DNA from: Massilia aquatica
Lineage (GTDB): Bacteria; Pseudomonadota; Gammaproteobacteria; Burkholderiales; Burkholderiaceae_D
DNA: 64,000 nucleotides
Direction of reading: 5' to 3'
Assembly: GCF_011682045.1 (NCBI RefSeq)
Contig: NZ_VVIW01000009.1
Location: 62,001-126,000 of the forward strand
Shown one piece after another: positions 28,199 through 37,002 of this stretch (the first letter of the stretch is position 1; each line of letters opens with the position of its first letter). Both the position numbers and the translations under genes were made by a program. Under the pieces are notes generated by a model. That model was given only the letters and a program-made list of their open reading frames with translations. It was not told the origin of the DNA and made no database searches.

Positions 28199-29403
28199 CA
28201 GCGCATCACCTTTCCGAAAATATTGACCCCGCCATCGACCGTCCACAGCAAGATCCAGTCGGCGACGGTGGTGCTTGCCAGCATCGTCACCGGCACCGCG
28301 CCCAGGGTGGCGGCATGCGAACCATCGGACTTGATCCACTTGATGTTGGTCGGATTCCAGCGTCCCGACAGCGCGTAGCCTTCGATCAGCAGTTCGCCCA
28401 GCTGCCCGGCCGGCGGCCAGTTGACGATGTTGAGCACGTTGGCGCCAGCCACCGGCGCCCAGCGCTGCACCTGGCCGTTGCGGAAGTCCAGGGTGTTGAC
28501 TGTGCCGGCGTCGTAGCGCACCACGCGCGCCGCCACCGCGCTGCCGTCGGCGCGGGTGATGGTGGCACGGAAGGTGGTGGTGGTCAGCGCCAGCACCTGC
28601 ACTTCGTCGCCCGCCGCCAGCACGTTCGAGCCGCCCTTGATCACCAGGTTGGCGTCGCCCTGGATCGGCGTGTTGCCGGAGGCGATGAAACGGCGCGTAG
28701 CGCCGGCCTGCGGCGCCGGCGGAAAGCCGGTAATCGCATCGGTGGTGGTCAGCACCACCGTGTTGCCGCCGGCCGCCCAGATGTCGGGCCTGGCCGAGGA
28801 CACCATGTCGGCGCCACGCTTTTCGTTGATGGCGTCGGTCGCGTTTCCGGCCAACACGCTGCTGCCGGCCGGACCGGCGGCGCCGGCCACCGAGATGTTC
28901 CAGTTCGATACCGTGCCAACCCCGCTGAACGAGGTAATGTTCAGCACCAGGCTGGTCCCGGTATAGCTGACCACGGTGCCGAACATGCGCGCAGTCGGAT
29001 CGCTGGCCGACACGGCCACCATCGGCACGTTGACGCGGAACTGCTTGGCCGCCTGGGTCTCGAACGTCCGGTTGCCATTGCCGATCGGCAGCGGCGACAC
29101 GCTGGTACTGGTGAGCTGGGTGCCGTTGGCCGTTTCGGCCGCCGCCGCCGCCAACGCCGCCGAGTCGGACGAAGCCTTGGCCGAGTCCTTCGACGCCAGC
29201 GCCGATTTATCGGCCGCCGTGGCGCTGGTCAGGGCCTCGGCGGCGTTATGCTCGACGTTGGCGGCCACCGCGACGAACTGCGGCACGCCGGCGATGATCC
29301 AGCGCACGAAGGCGTCCAGGCGGCTGGAAAAGGTCGCGCGGTCGCCGCGCTGGATGACCGGGACCGGGCCCGGGGTAATTGGAGGTGGAATTTCGATTGC
29401 CAT
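28198..29403 (-). CDS. Phage tail fibre-like protein
   Basis: 401 residues. An N-terminal segment (to about 50) precedes an Ala/Ser/Lys-rich helical stretch at about 55-95 (ATAADKSALASKDSAKASSD), as in fibre shafts. The remainder is Thr/Val/Asn/Gly-rich and beta-like, with the short collagen-like AGAAGPAGSS near 190. The C-terminal half resembles phage side-fibre domains that end in receptor-binding parts. It lies between the 308-residue tail protein (TAATG overlap) and the presumed tip protein (ATGA overlap). Confidence 0.7.
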   Translation of the reverse strand: MAIEIPPPITPGPVPVIQRGDRATFSSRLDAFVRWIIAGVPQFVAVAANVEHNAAEALTSATAADKSALASKDSAKASSDSAALAAAAAETANGTQLTSTSVSPLPIGNGNRTFETQAAKQFRVNVPMVAVSASDPTARMFGTVVSYTGTSLVLNITSFSGVGTVSNWNISVAGAAGPAGSSVLAGNATDAINEKRGADMVSSARPDIWAAGGNTVVLTTTDAITGFPPAPQAGATRRFIASGNTPIQGDANLVIKGGSNVLAAGDEVQVLALTTTTFRATITRADGSAVAARVVRYDAGTVNTLDFRNGQVQRWAPVAGANVLNIVNWPPAGQLGELLIEGYALSGRWNPTNIKWIKSDGSHAATLGAVPVTMLASTTVADWILLWTVDGGVNIFGKVMR

Positions 29404-30329
29404 TAGATAAATCCTTTCACTTCGAGGTTAACAGTACAGAGATCGGGGCCGTCGAACGAGAGCGTCGGCGTGCCCAGTCCGAACACCCGCAGGGGTGAGT
29501 AATCGACCAGGTCGGTGGCGATCCACACGCAGGGAACCGCCTGCAGTTCCTTGAGCGTGGCGTAGACCGCCGCCGCGTCGCTGATGCCGAGCTTGGCCGC
29601 CAGGCTCATGTCGGTGGTGTTGGCGCCCAGTTCGATGGTGGTGCGGCCGAATTTGTCGACATCGACATAGCTGAAGGTCTGCGGCGTGACCTTGGCGCCG
29701 TACTCGGTCAGGCCGAGCGGGCGCATGTCGCCCAGGGCGATCAGGCCGCACTTCACCGGCCCGGTGATCTTGCTCAAGGTGATCGTCACCTGGGCATCGT
29801 TGTAGGCTTCCAGGCCGGTGCCGACAAAATCGGTCTGCGGCTTGAAGCGGTCGAAGCACCACTCGTAATAGTCGGGCGGGTCCGACCCTTCCAGGTCGTC
29901 CGAATAGCTGTAGACCACCTTGCCGCCGGGAGAATCGAGCACCGTGATGTCGATCCTGTCGGCGTCCAGGCCGAACATGGCGATGGCGTTGAAGGCGCCC
30001 ACCCGCAAGGTCACGCTCAGGGGCGAGGCAACCGTGCACTGGGTCGACACGTAGCCGTCGAACATGGCCCACAGATTGGTCGGCCCCTGGTCGACCCACC
30101 ACGGCACGGCGCCGAACTGGTTGATCAGCAGGGTCGGATCGTGGCCGCTGTTGGGCGAGGCCGAGACGCTCTCGTAAATGCGGTGGGTGACGGTGCTGAT
30201 GCACCGCTCGCCCAGCGCGTAGGCCTTGTTCGGGAGGTAGGCGCCATAATCGTTTTCGAGCACCGAGGTGCTCACGATCATGGCGCCGGTGACCTTGACG
30301 GGCACCAGGACACTGCAGGGTTGGCTCAT
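29403..30329 (-). CDS. Phage tail protein of unknown family (after tape measure)
   Basis: 308 residues. The N-terminal region includes AYLPNKAYALGERCI, similar to short carbohydrate-binding or attachment segments of tail proteins. The remainder is beta-rich (LRVGAFNAIAMFGLDADRID, SFSYVDVDKFGRTTIELG-like). I cannot match it to the lambda M, L, K, I or J proteins. Its position directly after the tape measure (4-base ATGA overlap) makes a tail-tip or hub role likely. Confidence 0.62.
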   Translation of the reverse strand: MSQPCSVLVPVKVTGAMIVSTSVLENDYGAYLPNKAYALGERCISTVTHRIYESVSASPNSGHDPTLLINQFGAVPWWVDQGPTNLWAMFDGYVSTQCTVASPLSVTLRVGAFNAIAMFGLDADRIDITVLDSPGGKVVYSYSDDLEGSDPPDYYEWCFDRFKPQTDFVGTGLEAYNDAQVTITLSKITGPVKCGLIALGDMRPLGLTEYGAKVTPQTFSYVDVDKFGRTTIELGANTTDMSLAAKLGISDAAAVYATLKELQAVPCVWIATDLVDYSPLRVFGLGTPTLSFDGPDLCTVNLEVKGFI

Positions 30330-33300
30330 GCGATTGCTTTCGTTCGAAGGTTATTGCCGCCGGAGCTGACGTTGTTGAACTGCTTGGCCAACTGATCGCT
30401 GCTGCCGGCCGTCTTGCCCGTGTTGGACGAGATCTCGATCAGTGCTTCGGCCTGCGACTGCACCACCATGCGCAGCTCGCGAATTTCGCCGGCCAGGTCG
30501 CCGCTGCCGGCGTTGACCAGCAGCGAGCGCGTTTGCCCGGCGTTGTAAATGCGCGCCGGACCGGTCGCTTCGAGTTCCGGACCGTTCTCGCCCACCAGGC
30601 GCACGCCGCCCTCGAACTGGCCGCCGTCGGCATAGCCCGGCACACCGTGATCGCGCAGGAACTGCGCCAGCGTGCCGTTCTCGCGCGCCTGCAGTTCCGG
30701 CAGGGCCGCTTTCCTGAACTCGAGCTCCTCGACCGCATCGACCGAAGCGCCGAAGGCGTTCTTCCAGAACGTCAGCCCGGCTGTCTCGCCGCGGCGATGC
30801 AGGATGTTTTGGTACAGCTGGTCGACCGTCAGCAGCGTTGGTGCGGCCCCGACCGATGTGACCGGCGCGGCGCCGACCGAAGTCAGCGGCGGCGCGCCGC
30901 CCCCGCTGGCACTGGATGGAATGCCATGCTCGCTCAGGAATTGCTGCCAGGCGCCTTTCTCCTTGGCCTCGAGTTCGGGCTTGGCCGCCTTGGTGAAATC
31001 GGCCACTTCGCCGTCGTCGATCGATTCGCCGAAAGCCTTCTTCCAGAAGTCCAGCCCACCCTGCTCGCCCTTGCGGCCGAGGATCTGTTCGTACAGACCC
31101 TCGACGGTGCGCGGGCTTTGGGTGGTCTTGACCACGGTCAGCGCCGTGCCGAATTGCTTGAGCGCTTCGGTGACGGACAGGATGCCGGTGTTCAGGCCCA
31201 GGGCGGCGTCGAGTTGCAACTTGGCGCTGTCGATGATCTCCTGCTGCTTTGCCATCGCATCTTCGTGCTGCTTCTCGAGCAGGCGCAGTTCCGCTGCGGT
31301 ACCGCCCTCGATGGCGCTGACTGAGCGGTTGATGGCCGCCACGGTCAGCTCCGCCACATCGATCTCGGCCTTCGCGTTCTGCTGCAAGGCGGCAATGCTG
31401 TTGCCGGTGCGTGCCTGGTCGCGCGCCCATTCCTCGAAACTCCGGAACAGTTGCTGCGATGGTTTGGCGATGGTTGCCAGCGCGTCGTCCAGGCCCTTGA
31501 TATCGGCCGTGCCGCCGCCACGCGTGGTGGCCGCTGCGCGCGCCAGCAACTCCTGGGCCGACCTGCGCTGGGCCCCGTCGAACGCTTTCGATTCGATCAC
31601 GGTCGAGGCCAGCGCCGTGTTGAGTTTCTCGAACACGGCGCGCACCGCATCGGCGCGCTGGGTAATGCCGTCGATGGCCACCTTGGCGTCGTCGGCGCGC
31701 TTCTGGATCGCCTTGACGTTGGCCTGGTAAGCCGTTTCCAGATCGGCCTTGTCCTGCTCGACCGCCGCTTTCACATTGTTAAAGGCGGTATTCGCGCCGG
31801 TGACGGCATTGCTTGCCGCCAGCGCCTGGTCCTGCAAGGCGTTGCGATGCTTGACCAGGGCGACGGTGGAGGCTTCCAGTCCCACCAGCTCGGTTTCGCG
31901 GGTGGCCTTGAGCGCACCGATCTTGTTACCCGTCAATTCCATGATCTGGATTTCGATGCTGCGGTTCTTGGCTTCCAGCGCCTTGGCCGTGGCCAAGTCC
32001 TGCAGCGCGTTGCGCTCCTTGACCAGGGCCGCAGTCGATGCCTCCAGTCCCACCAGCTCGGCTTCCCGGGTGGCCTTGAGCGCACCGATCTTGTTGCCCG
32101 ACAATTCCATGATCTGGATTTCGATGCCGCGGTTCTTGGCCTCCAGCGCCTTCGCTGCGACCACGTCCTGCAGCGCGTTGCGCTCCTTGATCAGGGCCAC
32201 GGTCGACTCGTCGAGGCCGACCACTTCCTTGGCGCGCTGCTCGGCCAGCGTCAGCGCGGCATTTTTCAAGGCCTGGATCTGGTCATCGATGCCCTTGTTC
32301 TTCTCTGCCAGGGCCTTGGCTGATAACAAGCCCTGCACTTCATCGAACAGCCCCTGGTTTTGCGTCGCAATGTCGCTGCGGCGTTTTTGCTGCAAGTTCT
32401 CGGGCGTCATCTTCAGTTCGTCGCGCTGGGCCTCCAGCCCCTTTTTCTCGCTGGCGATATCGGCGGCCGTTTTCACCACCTCGTCGATGGCGGGAACGAC
32501 CGAGGCAAACGCTTCCTGCAGCGCCATCAGGGCCACATAGGTCTTGGCATCGCCTTCCTTGGTGACATCGAGCGCCAGGACGGTCTCCTTGAACTCCTTG
32601 CGCGTGTCGACATGGCCCAGCTGCAGTGCGGCCATCTGGGTCTTGACGAATTTCTCGACCGGCGCCAGGCGCTCGGCTTCATTGAGAAAATTGTCGGCAA
32701 AGCCGCTGATATTGTCGGACAAGGCATCGATGCCGCCGGCCAGATGGATGAAGTCTTCGCGCGCCTGCAAGCTCGACAGGCCGGTGGCGCTGAACGCCAT
32801 GCCGATCGAGCCAAGCGCAACGTCGAGCGCCTGGTAGTTCGAGGCCACCCTCACCAGGGTCTCGCCCAGGCCTTCGCCGACCTTCACCAGGTCGGCCAGC
32901 ATCGGGAACGCATTGTTTGCGACCGTATCGAAGGCCGCGCTGACGCCGGCCGACAATTCATCGACCAGCTCCTGGCCCTTGAGATTGCGGGTGCTGACGC
33001 CAAAGTCGATGACCACGGCGTCGATGGCCTTGGTCAGGCCGGCGCCGTCGACACCGAGCTGGGCGCCGGCGCCGACCAGCAGGTCGCCGAGGCTGTCGAA
33101 GATCAGCGTGAATGGCTTGAGCGCTTTCGCCTCGAGCGCGCGCTTGTTGGTGAAGTCCTCGCGGCTGTCGCCGTGGAACCAGCCGCCGTCGCTGGTCTTG
33201 GTGACGTCTTCGTACTGGAAGCCGCTGCCTTTGCCGGTGCGCAGCGCGCCCAGCGTCCCCTGGAAGCGCACGCCGGTATCGGTAATGGTGGTGCTGGTGT

Positions 33301-36025
33301 CGGAACCGAAAAACGATTCACTCTTGGCGTCGCGGGTGCCGAAGGCGCTGCCGCTGGTCAGGCCGGCGGTCTGGAAGATGCCCCTGGCCGCGCCGCCGAG
33401 CGCCGATTCGATGTTGCGCAGCGCTTGCAGCATGCGGTTCTGGTAGGTCAGTTCGACCGACGAATTCTTTTCCAGCAGTTCGAGCGACTTGGCCATCGAT
33501 TCCGACTTGGCGGTTTCGTCACCGAACACGGTACCGGTGCCCTGCGTCTTCTGGCGCTCTTCAAAGGTGGTGGCCACCGGCGCGCCACCGCCACCGCCGC
33601 CCGACACCGCCACGCCGATCGCCGCCAGCATCGCCGCCACAACGGCGAACGCCGGCAGGCAGGCCGGGAACGGCAAGGCCAGCGAGGCGGCCAGGGCGGT
33701 CACGCCGAACACGCCCTGTTTGGCGGTCTCGACAGCCACGACCGGCGCCAGGGTCGATGTTTCGGCGGCCACTTCCGTGGCCTTGGAGGTGACAAACAAG
33801 CCGGTGAACGCTTCGAGCAAACCGGTCTTGGTCAGCATCGACTTGATCGCCATCGCCGTTTCGACTGCGCGGAAGGTTTTTTCCGCCGCTTCCAGCGATT
33901 TGTAGCCAGTGCTGCCCTCCTTGAAAAAGCCCTTGGCGGCGGAGGCCATGTCGCCATACGAGCCGAGCCGATCCTTGGTTTCCTTGACCGCGATCTGGCG
34001 CGTCACTTCAGCGAGCTCCTTCGATCCGCTGGCGTACTTGCTGGTCGCGTTCTGGCGTGCCTTGGCGGTCGCTTCTTCCTTGGCGCCATACTCGCCGAAG
34101 ACGGTGATCATCTTGTTCATCGCTTCGCCGGCGCTGCCGAACGCCTGCTTGAGCGCTGCGCCAAAATCGAGGGCCTTGCCCGGATCGAGGAACTTGTCGA
34201 GTTCCTCGCCGGCCTTCTTGAGCGCATCCATGCCCTCGATCTGCACGCGCAGCGTGGTCCTTTGCTCGGTCAGGTTCAGGGTTTGCTGGATGGCCGTGGT
34301 TTCCTCCGGCGTCGCGCCGTCCACCAGCTTCTTCTTCAGTTTATTCGTGTCATGCTCTTCAACTTCCTTGGCCGATTTGCCATGGACCTCTTTCTGGCGC
34401 GCCAGGGCATCGACCTCGTCCTTCATTTTCTTGGCGCCATTGGTGTACACCTCGAGCGCAGCGGCCGCGTCTTGCTGGCGCTTCTTCTCGGCCTTGCTGG
34501 CCTCCTCGTTGGCGGCCGTCTCCTTTTTGATCGCCGCCGCCAGTTCCAGGATGCGCTGGCGCTGCGACTCCTGCGGCGCCTTGGCCGCTTCGCGTTCGGC
34601 CGTGCTCTGTTTGACCGCCGCTGCCGACAGCCCGATTTCGCTCCGCTCCTTCTCCAGGGATTTAATATAGTTATCGGTGTCCTTGTTCGCGCTAGCACGG
34701 TTTTCCTCGGCCCTCTTCTTGGCCGCTTCGCGCTCTTTCTGTTCGCGCAACAATTCATCCTTCAAGCCGATTTTCTTCCGATCTTCCTTCGGTTTCTCGG
34801 GCGCATCGGGGGAGAACACCTTTTCCATCCTGCCGAACGTGGCGCTCATGCTGTCGATCTTGTCCTGGCGGATGTCGGCGTTCATGGCCGTAATCTGCGC
34901 GTAGGTCTGCTTGGCCGAAGCCAGGGCGCCACTCCAGTCGCGGTTCATGAGTTTGCCGATCGCCTCGCCGTAGCCACCGACGCCGACCGCGATTTCCGCC
35001 ATCATCCCGCCGATCGTCTTGCCAACCTGAGAGAAGACTTCGCCCACCATGAGGGCTACGGCAAACAGCGATTTCAGGAAACCGCCAAGCACATGCGCTG
35101 CAAAGCCGAGCAGTTCGCTGCTCTTCATCGTCTCCAGGAACACGCCCGACAGATTGGTCAGGGTCGGCAGCAAGTCGGCGGCGATGCGGGTGGCCATCCC
35201 CGTGGCGCCGAGCTTGATCAGGTCGAGCTGGCTGTTGAACTTGCCGGCGCTCTCGGCCGTTTCGTCGCTGATCGTCAGGCCCAGCGCGCGCGCGTTCTCT
35301 TCCATCTCTTTCAGGCCCTTGGCGCCGTCATTGAGCATTGGAATCAGGGCATCGCCACCTTCGCCAAAAATCTTGACAGCCAGCGCGCTCTTCTGGGCGC
35401 CGTCCTCCATGCCCTTGAACGCCTCGGCCACCGAATAGAGCACGTCCTTGCTCTTGGCGAAGCCGACACCGACCGTCTCGGTCTTGATTTTCAGTGCGCC
35501 AAGGCCGCTATTGCCTTCAGCGATGCCGGTGGCGAGCTTGGCCATCGACTTCTCGAACACCGTGCCGCTGGCGCCGCCTTGGGTGAATGCCAGTTGCAAA
35601 CCGGCGACGTCCTTGGTGGCGATGCCAGTCTTCTTGGCCAGCGCGCCGACGGCATCGGCGGCATCGATGCCGCCCTTGATCCAGGCAGGAAAATCCATCA
35701 CCATGTTCTTGGCATAGCCGACCAGCGCGCTATTGGCGGCCGCCATCGCCTTGCTCATCGCGCTCGCCGCCTGTCCGCCTGCCGCGGCCACGCCGCTGGC
35801 CGCGTTCGTGGTCAGCGTGGTCAGTGCGCTGGCGGCGGTGGCGACCACGCCATTGAGGTTGTTGACGGCGTCACCGACCGTGGTCGAAATATTGCCCAGC
35901 GCGGCAACGATCTTCTTTTGCATGTCATCGACGGAAGTCCTGACCAGGACGTCGACATCCTGCATAAAGCGCTGCAGCTGCGCAATATCAGCGCGCAGCC
36001 GGGTTTCCATGTCTCCAGCGATCAT
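30326..36025 (-). CDS. Phage tail tape measure protein
   Basis: 1899 residues. The N-terminus is coiled and Ala-rich. A TMP core at about 100-350 contains ALAKKTGIATKDVAGLQLAF and VKIFGEGGDALIPML. Long Lys/Glu/Ala coiled coils follow, with a hydrophobic segment near residue 790 (LAASLALPFPACLPAFAVVA). Three imperfect 56-residue repeats lie at about 1230-1400. Two DUF4214-like units (LYEQILGRKGEQGGLDFWK near 1635 and LYQNILHRRGETAGLTFWK near 1733) are joined by a TSVGAAP-repeat linker. The C-terminus has RLVGENGPELEATGPARIY, a common tape measure ending. Tape measure length sets tail length, so this predicts a long non-contractile tail, since no sheath gene is present. Confidence 0.95.
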   Translation of the reverse strand: MIAGDMETRLRADIAQLQRFMQDVDVLVRTSVDDMQKKIVAALGNISTTVGDAVNNLNGVVATAASALTTLTTNAASGVAAAGGQAASAMSKAMAAANSALVGYAKNMVMDFPAWIKGGIDAADAVGALAKKTGIATKDVAGLQLAFTQGGASGTVFEKSMAKLATGIAEGNSGLGALKIKTETVGVGFAKSKDVLYSVAEAFKGMEDGAQKSALAVKIFGEGGDALIPMLNDGAKGLKEMEENARALGLTISDETAESAGKFNSQLDLIKLGATGMATRIAADLLPTLTNLSGVFLETMKSSELLGFAAHVLGGFLKSLFAVALMVGEVFSQVGKTIGGMMAEIAVGVGGYGEAIGKLMNRDWSGALASAKQTYAQITAMNADIRQDKIDSMSATFGRMEKVFSPDAPEKPKEDRKKIGLKDELLREQKEREAAKKRAEENRASANKDTDNYIKSLEKERSEIGLSAAAVKQSTAEREAAKAPQESQRQRILELAAAIKKETAANEEASKAEKKRQQDAAAALEVYTNGAKKMKDEVDALARQKEVHGKSAKEVEEHDTNKLKKKLVDGATPEETTAIQQTLNLTEQRTTLRVQIEGMDALKKAGEELDKFLDPGKALDFGAALKQAFGSAGEAMNKMITVFGEYGAKEEATAKARQNATSKYASGSKELAEVTRQIAVKETKDRLGSYGDMASAAKGFFKEGSTGYKSLEAAEKTFRAVETAMAIKSMLTKTGLLEAFTGLFVTSKATEVAAETSTLAPVVAVETAKQGVFGVTALAASLALPFPACLPAFAVVAAMLAAIGVAVSGGGGGGAPVATTFEERQKTQGTGTVFGDETAKSESMAKSLELLEKNSSVELTYQNRMLQALRNIESALGGAARGIFQTAGLTSGSAFGTRDAKSESFFGSDTSTTITDTGVRFQGTLGALRTGKGSGFQYEDVTKTSDGGWFHGDSREDFTNKRALEAKALKPFTLIFDSLGDLLVGAGAQLGVDGAGLTKAIDAVVIDFGVSTRNLKGQELVDELSAGVSAAFDTVANNAFPMLADLVKVGEGLGETLVRVASNYQALDVALGSIGMAFSATGLSSLQAREDFIHLAGGIDALSDNISGFADNFLNEAERLAPVEKFVKTQMAALQLGHVDTRKEFKETVLALDVTKEGDAKTYVALMALQEAFASVVPAIDEVVKTAADIASEKKGLEAQRDELKMTPENLQQKRRSDIATQNQGLFDEVQGLLSAKALAEKNKGIDDQIQALKNAALTLAEQRAKEVVGLDESTVALIKERNALQDVVAAKALEAKNRGIEIQIMELSGNKIGALKATREAELVGLEASTAALVKERNALQDLATAKALEAKNRSIEIQIMELTGNKIGALKATRETELVGLEASTVALVKHRNALQDQALAASNAVTGANTAFNNVKAAVEQDKADLETAYQANVKAIQKRADDAKVAIDGITQRADAVRAVFEKLNTALASTVIESKAFDGAQRRSAQELLARAAATTRGGGTADIKGLDDALATIAKPSQQLFRSFEEWARDQARTGNSIAALQQNAKAEIDVAELTVAAINRSVSAIEGGTAAELRLLEKQHEDAMAKQQEIIDSAKLQLDAALGLNTGILSVTEALKQFGTALTVVKTTQSPRTVEGLYEQILGRKGEQGGLDFWKKAFGESIDDGEVADFTKAAKPELEAKEKGAWQQFLSEHGIPSSASGGGAPPLTSVGAAPVTSVGAAPTLLTVDQLYQNILHRRGETAGLTFWKNAFGASVDAVEELEFRKAALPELQARENGTLAQFLRDHGVPGYADGGQFEGGVRLVGENGPELEATGPARIYNAGQTRSLLVNAGSGDLAGEIRELRMVVQSQAEALIEISSNTGKTAGSSDQLAKQFNNVSSGGNNLRTKAIA
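31839..32342. repeat. 168-bp tandem repeats inside the tape measure gene
   Basis: The segment starting GCGTTGCG recurs at 31839, 32007 and 32175, an exact 168-bp spacing (56 codons). The encoded units share blocks such as AKALEAKNR, EIQIMEL and GNKIGALKATRE. The right-hand copy is more diverged. Confidence 0.85.
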
Positions 36026-36048
36026 GTGCGGTCCAATCTATGTTGTGG

Positions 36049-36402
36049 TTACTGTGTTTTGTTTGATACGTCGATCGCGATGTGGTCGAACATGGCCAGC
36101 ATGTCCAGTTCCCAGCGCGTAAAACGGACGCCGTAGACGTCCTGGTAAGCGGCGATTTCCTGCGTACTGATGCGTTCCACGCCGTTCATCGACGGCGCCC
36201 TGACGAGGCGCGTGAACGCCTCCCAGACCGGCAAACCCAGGCGCGGCCACTCGATGAGCAGCCGCGCGTCGCGCTTGCCGGTGTTGGCCGCCAGCCTGAG
36301 CAAATGGGTGCGCAGGCTGGCGCCGTCGCCTTGCCGCGCCGCCAGCTCATACTCGGCGCGGCAGCACTCCGCTAGGCTTTCGCGGAGTCTTTGATAAAAA
36401 GC
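36049..36402 (-). CDS. Tail assembly chaperone extension, read by -1 frameshift (GT-like)
   Basis: This frame is open from just after a TGA at 36403 and codes for LRESLAECCRAEYELAARQG, then LIEWPRLGLPVWEAF, and ends ELDMLAMFDHIAIDV. It lacks any ATG before residue about 69. The only other candidate start is a TTG at 36303, which would discard good protein sequence. It overlaps the 150-residue chaperone gene by 31 bases in the -1 frame, with a run of five T on the coding strand in the overlap (36396-36400). The best reading is a frameshifted G-GT product, as in lambda-like tails. The product bridges tail tube and tape measure during assembly (family knowledge). Confidence 0.7.
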   Translation of the reverse strand, partial: AFYQRLRESLAECCRAEYELAARQGDGASLRTHLLRLAANTGKRDARLLIEWPRLGLPVWEAFTRLVRAPSMNGVERISTQEIAAYQDVYGVRFTRWELDMLAMFDHIAIDVSNKTQ

Positions 36403-36824
36403 TCAGTCTTGCGCAGGCCGGCCAGCGCCTGGGCACGCACCCATTGCTTTTTCGGATCGGTAAACAGCTTGCGCGCGGCCTCGGCCGTGAACAGCACCGG
36501 GGCGCCGCCCTGCGACAGGTTCCAGCCCAGGGTGGAGGCGACCAGGTAGTCGGTCTCTTCTTCGATGTCGTCGACCGGGTCGGTGCTCGGCATCTTGCCG
36601 GTCTGCGAATATTCGGAACGCAGCTTGCGGGTGCGCGCCAGGTCGATGCGCTTGCGCGCCTGGTGTTCCGGGCTGGCCAGTTCGATGTAAGCCGAGCTCG
36701 GCTCGTTGGTCTTCGGGTTGAGCAGCACCAGGCGGCCGGCCACGATGTCTTCGTAGTCGTCCAGGTCCAGGTTGTTGATCAGTTTGAAGGTGAGGTCGCT
36801 GACGTTGTTGTCGATGGTGTTCAT
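36372..36824 (-). CDS. Phage tail assembly chaperone (G-like)
   Basis: 150 residues. The acidic N-terminus (DLDDYEDIVAGRLVLLNP) and the Lys/Arg-rich middle (HQARKRIDLARTRKLR) are typical of siphophage tail chaperones. It lies between the tail tube and the tape measure, the invariant position of lambda G/GT-type genes. Its last ten codons hold the probable frameshift site that yields the longer form. Upstream on the coding strand is a 178-base gap with a 15-base tandem repeat around TTTGTCATTCCC and no gene that I can see. Confidence 0.8.
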   Translation of the reverse strand: MNTIDNNVSDLTFKLINNLDLDDYEDIVAGRLVLLNPKTNEPSSAYIELASPEHQARKRIDLARTRKLRSEYSQTGKMPSTDPVDDIEEETDYLVASTLGWNLSQGGAPVLFTAEAARKLFTDPKKQWVRAQALAGLRKTELFIKDSAKA

Positions 36825-37002
36825 GTGGTTTTTCTTTCGCGAGTAAATGGGGGAATGACAAATGAGGGAATGACAAACAGAACTGCAATGTGCCCGTGCC
36901 GGAACGCCGCGCCCGCGAAAGGCGACAGCGGTCCGGCCGGTGCTGGTGATGCGGCGCCAGGCAATCCCGGCGCAGCGTTGTTGCGTGAAGAAGCGCGGCC
37001 GC

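Noticed and set aside
32360-36136. A 1258-codon open frame antisense to the tape measure gene
   Set aside because: It mirrors the tape measure codon bias. The protein is rich in Arg, His and Gly without domains. The sense frame has clear phage motifs, ATGA coupling and conserved C-terminus.
36049-36303. Independent start (TTG at 36303) for the second tail chaperone frame
   Set aside because: Good protein sequence continues upstream in the same frame to 36402, and no ribosome site precedes the TTG. A frameshift from the preceding gene explains the data better.
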